Notes under the pieces: generated by a model
Told to the model about the DNA's origin: nothing
The model's database searches: none
What the model saw: only the letters and a program-made list of their open reading frames with translations
Part shown: positions 1-5,940 of the stretch, piece by piece
Layout: each line of letters starts with the position of its first letter
Position numbering within the stretch: position 1 is the stretch's first letter
Position numbers and translations under genes: made by a program
Assembly (NCBI GenBank): GCA_030599405.1
Contig: JAUVOB010000094.1
Location: 1 to 6,227 of the forward strand
DNA from: Chloroflexota bacterium
GTDB taxonomy: Bacteria; Chloroflexota; Anaerolineae; Promineifilales; Promineifilaceae
Reading direction: 5' to 3'
DNA: 6,227 nucleotides

Positions 1-257
1 TGGAAGTAATCGAAGGTATATCATTTCGGCCTGAATGGCGTGGCGATTCTTTTATTACTATTTGACGAGATTCGTTGTGTAAGTTCCTGGCATCGAGTGG
101 AGAATCAATAAGGGCTGAATTCTGGAGTTTATCTACTGCCTGGTACCGAATGACGTGCTGTACTCATTCACTTTTGGATGTTATAGAAAGCTGCTTGACT
201 AGATGATGACACGCAGATCCCGCTAACAGATTATCTGAATCACAGGAGGATATACAG
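1..257. other. Non-coding left flank
   Basis: No reading frame here has both a ribosome binding site and a plausible protein. The only long frame crossing it, on the minus strand from 472 to 164, is antisense to the small membrane protein gene and looks like a shadow. A TTGACG hexamer at 62-67 and a TTGACT at 195-200 resemble -35 boxes, but neither has a good -10 box at 16-18 bases. I therefore call no promoter, although the promoter of the following gene probably lies here. No strong hairpin followed by a T run was seen. Confidence 0.5.
244..250 (+). promoter_or_regulatory. Strong ribosome binding site of the 92-residue membrane protein
   Basis: AGGAGGA lies seven bases before the ATG at 258. 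It is a near-perfect Shine-Dalgarno sequence at normal spacing. It is the main evidence that this short reading frame is translated and that the start is correct. Confidence 0.75.
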
Positions 258-536
258 ATGTGTTGTTTATTCACCGTCCTAGTCCTATTAGGTCCGCGGG
301 TTGCTAACGGCATCTGGTGGATCGCCGATGCGGCCAGATGGAATGCCGCGTTTGGATCGATTATATGGCCGATTCTGGGCATCATATTCGTGCCCTGGAC
401 GACACTGATGTACGTCCTCGTCTTACCGGGTGGCATTTCGGGATTCGAAGTGCTGCTACTGATGGTCGCCATCGTAGTCGACGTTCTGAGCCATGCCGGC
501 GGCGGCTACGGAAACCGTAAACGCCTAACCGGATGA
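258..536 (+). CDS. Small conserved-looking membrane protein, function unknown
   Basis: A 92-residue, strongly hydrophobic protein. Three membrane segments are visible: about residues 3-22 (interrupted by a Gly-Pro-Arg at 12-14), 31-56 and 60-78. A soluble, glycine-rich and basic tail (GGGYGNRKR, 81-89) follows, which by the positive-inside rule probably faces the cytoplasm. The core pattern is Cys-Cys-Leu at the N-terminus, Gly-Pro-Arg, Trp-Trp, then a Pro-Ile-Leu-Gly...Pro-Trp-Thr-Thr-Leu-x-Tyr block at 38-52. It matches my memory of short hypothetical membrane proteins in Chloroflexota and Actinomycetota, but I know no name or function for them. A strong AGGAGGA supports the ATG start. The gene reads in the same direction as the transporter-like gene 140 bases downstream. 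The low density of charged residues fits a real membrane protein rather than a chance frame. I infer no enzymatic role because no catalytic motif is visible. Confidence 0.8.
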   Translation: MCCLFTVLVLLGPRVANGIWWIADAARWNAAFGSIIWPILGIIFVPWTTLMYVLVLPGGISGFEVLLLMVAIVVDVLSHAGGGYGNRKRLTG

Positions 537-661
537 GGTAGCTAACTGAGAGTTCGAACGATCTACTGTAATCGAGGTGATAAGTAATTCAACCTTCCAT
601 GATCTTAGCTCTTGCGATGTTTAGAGCAGTGGTCAGGTGATAGATAGGAAGATGAGATACC

Positions 662-667
662 CGGAGG
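662..667 (+). promoter_or_regulatory. Ribosome binding site of the AI-2E family gene
   Basis: CGGAGG ends nine bases before the ATG at 677. It fixes the start, which agrees with a short polar N-terminus before the first membrane segment. Confidence 0.7.
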
Positions 668-676
668 AAAAAATCA

Positions 677-1759
677 ATGACTCAAGATAAACCCATCTCA
701 TTTACGTTAAGATTTGTACTCGGGCTCGCAGCAGCGGGTATTGCTCTTGTCTTGATGAACCGGGCAGCGGAATTCATAGTCCAACTACTGTTTGCCTGGG
801 TAATCGTGTTGAGCGCCGGTCCACTATTTTACTGGTTACAGAAGAAGGGGGTGCCAGGCTGGCTAACGTTAATCATCACTTTGCTAGCGATAATAGCCGT
901 CTTTGGTTCCCTGATGGTAGTGGTAATTGTGGCCAGCAACCGTTTGGCTGAACTACTGACAACCTATACGGTTCAGATCGAAGACTTCAAGGCATCCGTG
1001 GCTGAATTCTTAGAAGGTCTCGGTGTTAGTGGCGCTAACGCCTCCGATTCCGCCGGACTCGTTGATCCCACAAGGATACTCAATTTCTACGCCGGAATAA
1101 TCGCCGGCTTGGCCGCGACCTTCGGGGACATTATCTTCATCTTCATGATCATTATTTTTAGCCTTGTCGAGGCCTTCAATATGCCGGCGAAGATCGCCGC
1201 CGAGTTAAAGGCAGGTAACGAGTACGTTCAGCGCCTGGCTGATTTCGCCGCCGACATACGGCGCTATGTTTCCATTACCACCTGGATCGGGTTGCTGGTA
1301 GGTGCAATTGATACCGTATTCTTCGTCATCATGGGTGTCCCCCTTCCCCTATTATGGGGTCTCCTGGCCTTTCTGTTGAGCTATATTCCTGTGGTTGGCT
1401 TCTGGTTGGCAGCCATTCCACCCACCATTCTGGCCTTCTTAGAATCCGGACCTCTTGCGGCCCTGGTTGTATTTTTCGGAATCGTCCTCATCAATGCCTT
1501 TTTCGACGAGGTATTCAAGCCTAAGATGCTCGGAGAGGGTCTTGACCTGGCCCCGGTCATGGTCATTCTTTCGCTAGCGATCTGGACCGCTGTCTTGGGA
1601 CCTCTGGGTGCAATATTATCAGTTCCAGTAACCATGATCTTCAAGGAACTTATTCTTGAAGCTGATGACCAGAATCAGTGGATAGCCCGGCTAATGGGTA
1701 AAGGAGATAAAAAGCCACCGCCGGCGGTATCCGAAGAAGAGCAAGCAGTAGTAGTATAG
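677..1759 (+). CDS. AI-2E family (UPF0118) membrane transporter-like protein
   Basis: A 360-residue polytopic inner-membrane protein, the usual length for the AI-2E/UPF0118 family (PF01594; relatives include TqsA, PerM and YdiK). Hydrophobic segments lie at about 10-27, 32-52, 60-86, 141-166, 202-220, 222-250, 257-276 and 291-322. The soluble loop between segments three and four (about 87-140) is family-typical. The best signatures are the VPLPLLWGLLAFLLSYIPVVG block (221-241) and the region from Asn273 through Lys281-Pro-Lys to a Gly-Pro-Leu-Gly...Val-Pro stretch near 308-317. The C-terminus (343-360) is polar, with Lys-Pro and acidic residues, and is probably cytoplasmic and disordered. Family members have been linked to export of the signal AI-2 and, in other bacteria, to sodium/proton exchange. 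The substrate cannot be read from this sequence, and no luxS or other quorum-sensing gene is present to support AI-2. The family call is firm and the function is open. Confidence 0.93.
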   Translation: MTQDKPISFTLRFVLGLAAAGIALVLMNRAAEFIVQLLFAWVIVLSAGPLFYWLQKKGVPGWLTLIITLLAIIAVFGSLMVVVIVASNRLAELLTTYTVQIEDFKASVAEFLEGLGVSGANASDSAGLVDPTRILNFYAGIIAGLAATFGDIIFIFMIIIFSLVEAFNMPAKIAAELKAGNEYVQRLADFAADIRRYVSITTWIGLLVGAIDTVFFVIMGVPLPLLWGLLAFLLSYIPVVGFWLAAIPPTILAFLESGPLAALVVFFGIVLINAFFDEVFKPKMLGEGLDLAPVMVILSLAIWTAVLGPLGAILSVPVTMIFKELILEADDQNQWIARLMGKGDKKPPPAVSEEEQAVVV

Positions 1760-1770
1760 AATGGTGCCGC

Positions 1771-1794
1771 ATCGATCCTCGTCGATCGATCCTC
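1771..1794. repeat. Short direct repeat (2 x 10 bases) between two genes
   Basis: ATCGATCCTC occurs at 1771-1780 and again at 1785-1794, separated by GTCG. It starts 12 bases after the stop codon of the AI-2E family gene. ATCGAT is itself palindromic. This could be a binding site or a small duplication. No function is assigned. Confidence 0.6.
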
Positions 1795-1819
1795 TTTGGT
1801 TGGCGGGCATCCAAACAAA
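1795..1819 (+). other. Possible stem-loop in the intergenic mRNA
   Basis: TTTGGTTGG (1795-1803) can pair with CCAAACAAA (1811-1819) over nine positions with one mismatch, leaving a seven-base loop CGGGCAT. No T run follows, so it is not a classical terminator. It lies 13 to 53 bases upstream of the next start codon and could affect mRNA processing or translation if the two genes are co-transcribed. Its stability is modest because the stem is rich in A-U pairs. Confidence 0.3.
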
Positions 1820-1847
1820 CCTCTGCTACTCAGGAAGCTGACCGCTG

Positions 1848-2207
1848 ATGGATATTCTTCAAAATCCCGTTCTTTGGTTGGTCGTTCTACTATTGACGGT
1901 TTCCGGGGTTGCCTTTAGCTACGTCAAATATGAATTTGGCAAAGAAGGTTGGGAGGCAATTCTAAAGAGACACCCTGGTTTTGGACAAGAACGTGTAGAC
2001 AGGGTCACGAATATGTACGATCGGCATGGCTCAGTCGTGTTGCTGGCCTCGGCTATACCTGGGATCGACACGCTGGTCACCGTCGCCGCCGGTGCGGTTG
2101 GCGTCAAGAAAGGGCCATTCCTGATATGGGTAACCATCGCCAAAATGGCGCGTTTCTCTCTACTAGCCCTCTTGCTCGTATTGATCGTCGATGGTATTCG
2201 GCGGTAG
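1848..2207 (+). CDS. Short VTT-domain (DedA/YqaA-like) membrane protein, C-terminal half only
   Basis: A 119-residue membrane protein. A hydrophobic segment spans about 8-25 and a polar amphipathic stretch 26-60 (Phe-Gly-Lys-Glu-Gly, then a basic helix). Next comes the most telling block, 61-84: Gly-Ser-Val-Val-Leu-Leu-Ala-Ser-Ala-Ile-Pro-Gly-Ile-Asp-Thr, then Val-Ala-Ala-Gly. A last hydrophobic segment covers about 90-117. This order resembles the second half of the VTT (SNARE-associated, PF09335) fold, where a re-entrant loop carries Pro-Gly and an Ala-Gly turn. It is nearest in style to the YqaA group. Full DedA proteins have about 200 residues and an extra N-terminal re-entrant half, which is absent here. 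An in-frame TGA at 1839-1841 blocks extension upstream, and AGGAAG (1832-1837) serves the ATG. Known relatives move lipids such as undecaprenyl phosphate or phosphatidylethanolamine; activity here is inference only. The family call is moderate, while the coding status is good. Confidence 0.7.
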   Translation: MDILQNPVLWLVVLLLTVSGVAFSYVKYEFGKEGWEAILKRHPGFGQERVDRVTNMYDRHGSVVLLASAIPGIDTLVTVAAGAVGVKKGPFLIWVTIAKMARFSLLALLLVLIVDGIRR

Positions 2208-2379
2208 GGCTCACAGGTTAGCTAACCATATACACGAATTCAAGAGCGAAGACTCGCTGAGTTAGGAATGGAAAAATAGACGGGTACGAGCCAAGCCTGG
2301 ACTATGTTAACTGACCAGCATCAAGAGACGCGAACAACAGTCACGGATCAGCCGTTGGGATAAGCGTAGGGGGAGCTAT
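2208..2379. other. Convergent intergenic region without a clear terminator
   Basis: The rightward VTT-like gene and the leftward PBP gene end facing each other across this gap. I looked on both strands for a GC-rich stem followed by a T run and found none. Weak stems exist: AGCGA/TCGCT at 2245-2258 with a four-base loop, and GGGAG/CTCCC at 2371-2391, which overlaps the PBP stop. The minus strand has a TATTTTT at 2279-2273, but no good stem precedes it. Termination may be Rho-dependent or use weak structures. Confidence 0.45.
2216..2227. repeat. Perfect 12-base palindrome after the VTT-like gene
   Basis: GGTTAGCTAACC is perfectly self-complementary and starts eight bases after the stop codon at 2207. 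Its inner eight bases TAGCTAAC recur at 539-546, just after the stop of the 92-residue protein gene. It has no loop, so it suits a dimeric DNA-binding protein better than an RNA hairpin. A role is not shown. Confidence 0.6.
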
Positions 2380-5300
2380 CTACGTACTCCCGAGCGTCGG
2401 AGTGGGTGTCCGCTCCAAATGGATAATCTTGGTTGGTGTTGAAGAAGGTGTGATGGTGGGAGTAGCCGATGGCGCACTGGTACTTGTCGCCGTAGGTGTG
2501 TATGTCGGGGTAGGTGTGTATGTCGGAGTAGGTGTTTTTGTCGAGGTAGGTGTGTTTGTCGGGGTAGGCGTGTCAGTAGGAGTGGCTGTGGGTGTTGCCG
2601 TGGGCTCTAACACCAGCAGAAGGACGCGGGCCTCCAGTCTAACTAGATCTTCCTCTTCTGTGTATATGTTATCGGGGCCTACGATTATTACGCGTATTGT
2701 CGCCGGACCGCCGTCAGCCTCGGTACTGTCCCAAATGGCAAGCAGATCATTTTCCACCATGTGAGTTCGCGGTTCTTGTACCTGGCCCCACCCCAAAGGA
2801 TCATGGGATAATCCATAATCAACCAGGTATCCGGAGAAGCCCGGACCGAGCACCGTTCCCCAGATGCCGATTTCGCCGGTCACCTGCTCCCCTTGTCTCG
2901 GTTGAGCAATCTCCACCCGTGGACGGGGTGTATTGTCGTCGCAGGCATCCGAAGGTGGCAATCGGAGAGGTAGGGTTATGCCTCGCTGTCCGGCCCAATT
3001 CTGCCCTGCCGGCGTATCTTCCAGCCACTCTCGGGCAGTCCTCTGTTCACGAACCAGCACCTCTTCACGGCCGTAAGCGACAAGGTTGAAGAATACGGCT
3101 TCGTACAATGATTCCGTGCAACTCTCATTCGCTTCTAGATTGGTCCACAGATCGATAAAGAGTGGTTTCAAGAAGTCCTGATCGCTCGATGGAGGCAGCT
3201 GGTCGTTGGCAAATAACTCAACAGAACGTCTTTCACAACCTGGTCCCGGCTGCGCACCTGAGTCACGGCAAATCTCCACCTCGGCTATTCCCCCAGGCCG
3301 TGAGAAATCAACCGGTTGCTGTCCAGAGAGGTAGCGGCTCATGAATTCATTCCAGATAGGAGCCGCCATACTGTATCCGGTCTGGCCTTCACCAACAGGT
3401 TCATTATCGGTATTGCCAACCCAAACGGCAGAGACTAGCTCTGGTGTGTAACCGACAGTCCAGCCATCACGAACATCGAAGGCGTCTGTACCAGAGGTAC
3501 CCGTCTTGACTGCAACCCGATGCCCGGGGATATTCAACCTGCTGTTTGCTCCGAATTCCTGTTGTCGAGCCGCATCATCGGCGAGAATATCGCTAAGCAG
3601 ATATGTATGCTCTGGACGAGCAACAAGATTATCGCCTGAGGCTGAGAGCTGATGATCGAATAAGAGTTCGCCCTGGCGGTTTTCAATACGACTGATGGTG
3701 AATGGCGGAAGATAGTTACCCTGATTGGCCAATACGCCGTACGCGCCGGCAATTTCCAAGGGGGTGACCTCGCCGCCGCCAAGGGCGAGTGAAAGGCCAT
3801 GGCTCCTTGGCTGGCCGAGCTCGTCGCAACCACTGTCCTGTAAGGAGAACAGACCTAGCTTTTGAACGTTGGCTATGAATTCGCAGACACCGACGTATTC
3901 AAGGGCCTTGACTGCGGGAATATTGTAGGAATTACCTAGAGCCGATCGCATTCGCACTGGACCATGGAATTCGTTATCGTAGTTCTTAGGTATGTAAGGC
4001 GGATTGGCACCATCCGGAAACTCGGTTTGAGTGTCCCAAATCAAAGTGGACGGCGTCCACTCTTCCTCCATCGTTGATAGATAGACAAGGGGCTTAATGG
4101 CCGATCCTGGCTGGCGTGGCGAAGTGACCATGTTAACTTGACCGCTGATGGTCTCGTCATTGTAGTCAACGCTTCCCACCAGGGCTAGGACCTCACCTGT
4201 TCGTGGATCAAGGACAACCATGGCGGCGTTGTTAGCACCCGCAGCGTTAATGTCAGCCCGCTTGGCCTCGATCGTCTCTTCCGCCAATCGCTGAACCTCG
4301 GGATCAATGGTCGTATAGATGCGCAATCCCCCCTGGTATATTGCTTGGGCGCCGAAGGCGACTTCCAGTTGTTGCATCACTGTGGCTGTAAAGTGCGGGT
4401 GCCGCAGTGTGACATAGGGTGGTTCCATGTTCCGAACGATGAGTGCTGATTGGTCTATGGCCTCCTGGGCTTCGGCCGGAGTGATGTATCCCTCAGAAAT
4501 CATGAGTCCCAGGACCTGGCGTTGCCGGCCGAGGGCCTTATCCGGAGCCGTAAACGGATCCCACAAAGCAGGCGCCTGGGGTAATCCCGCCAGTAGGGAA
4601 GCCTCGGCCAGAGAGAGATCGGCAGCGGACTTGTTAAAATAGGTTTGGGCGGCTGCCTCGATCCCGTAAGCCCTATTACCGTAGTAAATCTCGTTTAGAT
4701 AGAGCTCCAGGATCTCATCCTTTGGATAAGTACGGAATAGTTCGGCCGCGAGTATGATCTCTTTCACCTTCCGGCTAAAGGTTTTCTGAGTCCGTTCGTC
4801 TTCGTCGAGTAAAAGGGCGCGCGCCAGCTGCTGGGTAATCGTACTGGCCCCGGAAACGGCCTCCCCCTCCTGGGCAGCCTGGACGACAGCCCTGGCGATG
4901 GCCAATGGATCAAATCCAGGATTCGTGTAGAAGCGTTCGTCCTCGGTAGCAATTGTAGCCCTCTGTAGATCGCTATCGATTTCGCTGAGCGAAACATAAG
5001 TGCGGTCACCCATGTTAGGATCGGTGAGGGAGTAAAGGACATCGCCGTCCCTATCAAGAATGCGCGCTGTTTCAAAAGTGCTTGCCCGGTTACGAAGCTC
5101 GCTGGGCTGGGGAAGCTGGCTGGCAACGACGATATACCCCCCACTAGCAACAGCCACAGATAGCGCAAAGCCAATCAAAACCAGCAGGAAGGTCACCAGA
5201 ACCACTCGTCCCAGGCAACCGGTCCACCGGCGAACGGATACCGATCTTGTTGTAGGGGAAGGTGGTTCTACCGGTACGGCGGCTACTCCGGCCGAATTCC

Positions 5301-5940
5301 TAACTCTAACCGGCCGTTCGCGGCGCGGTATATCTCGAACAGGACGGGATTGAGCAGGGACTCGCGCCGGTTTTGGTGCGATCTGCTGGGGAGGTTGGGT
5401 TGGTGCTTCAGACACTGGGGTATACGAATCGCCGGAAGGCGTTACGGTATCTGGCTCGATGCCCAGATTAGGTGGGATCGACTCATGCACTTCTGCAGAC
5501 GGTTCCTGAAGTTGCGTACTTCCTGGAATAGCGCTGCGGGGCTGCACGCTCGTCGCTTCAATATCCTCAACCGTCGGTCGTTCGAGCGGATCTAGATCGT
5601 GCAGCACCAGCGGAATTGGCGGGGTTTGCGGTTCCGGCAGACGGGAAGGGATCGGCGCTCCGGTTGGCGTAACCTCATCCTCAAAATCTGGCTTGAGTTG
5701 GTCGGATATCAGTGGGGCAGGGATTGTTGGTATTGATTCCTGATCGCTCCCGCCTTCGTCCGTATCGCTGAAATCTACGTCGTCGACCTCTCGCATCAGG
5801 TCAAGCAAGGAGACGGTTTCAATATTGTCTGGCTGAGACGGCTCAACATCCTCGCCAGGTGCTCTTGCCGGCTCTTCAGATGGAGATTCCGGCGGCTCTT
5901 CAGCCATTTGACGGTCGTGTTTTTCCTCGTCCTGTTGCAT
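2380..5940 (-). CDS. Bifunctional class A penicillin-binding protein (PBP1A type) with long N-terminal tail, Ig-like domain and Thr-Pro tail
   Basis: A 1186-residue peptidoglycan synthase. It polymerises lipid II and crosslinks the glycan outside the cell. Order: cytoplasmic Pro/Glu/Asp-rich tail (1-240, basic Arg cluster 199-214), one membrane anchor (246-273), GT51 glycosyltransferase (about 290-460), transpeptidase (about 565-870), a cysteine-bearing linker (about 888-1000), an Ig-like beta domain (about 1008-1104), then a Thr-Pro repeat tail (1113-1186). GT51 motifs: catalytic Glu333 in ATEDERFYTNPG, GASTITQQ at 364-371, and KVKE with the second Glu394. Transpeptidase motifs: Ser613-x-x-Lys616 (nucleophile Ser613), SYN at 671-673, KTGT at 812-815. 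All are intact, so both activities are expected. Usual PBP1A proteins have 650-900 residues; the extra length is at both ends. An in-frame TGA at 5949-5947 rules out an earlier start. The ribosome site (GAGAG, close to the ATG) is weak, so Met12 is a less likely alternative. No signal peptide is seen. Confidence 0.96.
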   Translation of the reverse strand: MQQDEEKHDRQMAEEPPESPSEEPARAPGEDVEPSQPDNIETVSLLDLMREVDDVDFSDTDEGGSDQESIPTIPAPLISDQLKPDFEDEVTPTGAPIPSRLPEPQTPPIPLVLHDLDPLERPTVEDIEATSVQPRSAIPGSTQLQEPSAEVHESIPPNLGIEPDTVTPSGDSYTPVSEAPTQPPQQIAPKPARVPAQSRPVRDIPRRERPVRVRNSAGVAAVPVEPPSPTTRSVSVRRWTGCLGRVVLVTFLLVLIGFALSVAVASGGYIVVASQLPQPSELRNRASTFETARILDRDGDVLYSLTDPNMGDRTYVSLSEIDSDLQRATIATEDERFYTNPGFDPLAIARAVVQAAQEGEAVSGASTITQQLARALLLDEDERTQKTFSRKVKEIILAAELFRTYPKDEILELYLNEIYYGNRAYGIEAAAQTYFNKSAADLSLAEASLLAGLPQAPALWDPFTAPDKALGRQRQVLGLMISEGYITPAEAQEAIDQSALIVRNMEPPYVTLRHPHFTATVMQQLEVAFGAQAIYQGGLRIYTTIDPEVQRLAEETIEAKRADINAAGANNAAMVVLDPRTGEVLALVGSVDYNDETISGQVNMVTSPRQPGSAIKPLVYLSTMEEEWTPSTLIWDTQTEFPDGANPPYIPKNYDNEFHGPVRMRSALGNSYNIPAVKALEYVGVCEFIANVQKLGLFSLQDSGCDELGQPRSHGLSLALGGGEVTPLEIAGAYGVLANQGNYLPPFTISRIENRQGELLFDHQLSASGDNLVARPEHTYLLSDILADDAARQQEFGANSRLNIPGHRVAVKTGTSGTDAFDVRDGWTVGYTPELVSAVWVGNTDNEPVGEGQTGYSMAAPIWNEFMSRYLSGQQPVDFSRPGGIAEVEICRDSGAQPGPGCERRSVELFANDQLPPSSDQDFLKPLFIDLWTNLEANESCTESLYEAVFFNLVAYGREEVLVREQRTAREWLEDTPAGQNWAGQRGITLPLRLPPSDACDDNTPRPRVEIAQPRQGEQVTGEIGIWGTVLGPGFSGYLVDYGLSHDPLGWGQVQEPRTHMVENDLLAIWDSTEADGGPATIRVIIVGPDNIYTEEEDLVRLEARVLLLVLEPTATPTATPTDTPTPTNTPTSTKTPTPTYTPTPTYTPTATSTSAPSATPTITPSSTPTKIIHLERTPTPTLGST
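2492..2605. repeat. 18-base coding minisatellite (about 6 units) in the PBP C-terminal tail
   Basis: Units start at 2492, 2510, 2528, 2546, 2564 and 2582, each exactly 18 bases, with a partial unit to 2605. The plus-strand consensus of the first four is GTAGGTGTGTATGTCGGG with few changes, while the last two are more diverged. Read on the minus strand, each unit gives a hexapeptide of the PTxTPT type, such as PTPTYT twice in a row. The period is a multiple of three, so gain or loss of units keeps the frame. Degenerate Thr-Pro coding continues on the low-coordinate side towards 2400. Confidence 0.9.

Noticed and set aside
164..472. Leftward 102-codon frame over the first gene
   Set aside because: It is antisense to the small membrane protein, has mixed composition with no domain, and no ribosome binding site was seen.
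575..642. AGGTGATA twice (575-582 and 635-642) before the AI-2E family gene
   Set aside because: An 8-base repeat exactly 60 bases apart is suggestive, but there is no inverted symmetry and no further matching flank, so chance is likely.
2371..2391. Terminator GGGAG/CTCCC at the end of the PBP gene
   Set aside because: The stem has five pairs, an 11-base loop, overlaps the stop codon and is not followed by a T run on either strand.
2492..2605. CRISPR-like array
   Set aside because: The repeats are 18 bases, contiguous, without unique spacers, and translate in frame to the Thr-Pro tail.
2402..2764. Rightward 120-codon frame rich in Gly-Val repeats
   Set aside because: It is the antisense of the PBP Thr-Pro tail; the repeat pattern is a by-product of the 18-base units, and no ribosome binding site precedes it.
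4764..5174. Leftward 136-codon frame inside the PBP gene
   Set aside because: It lies fully within the glycosyltransferase coding region in another frame, and the PBP frame has intact motifs there.
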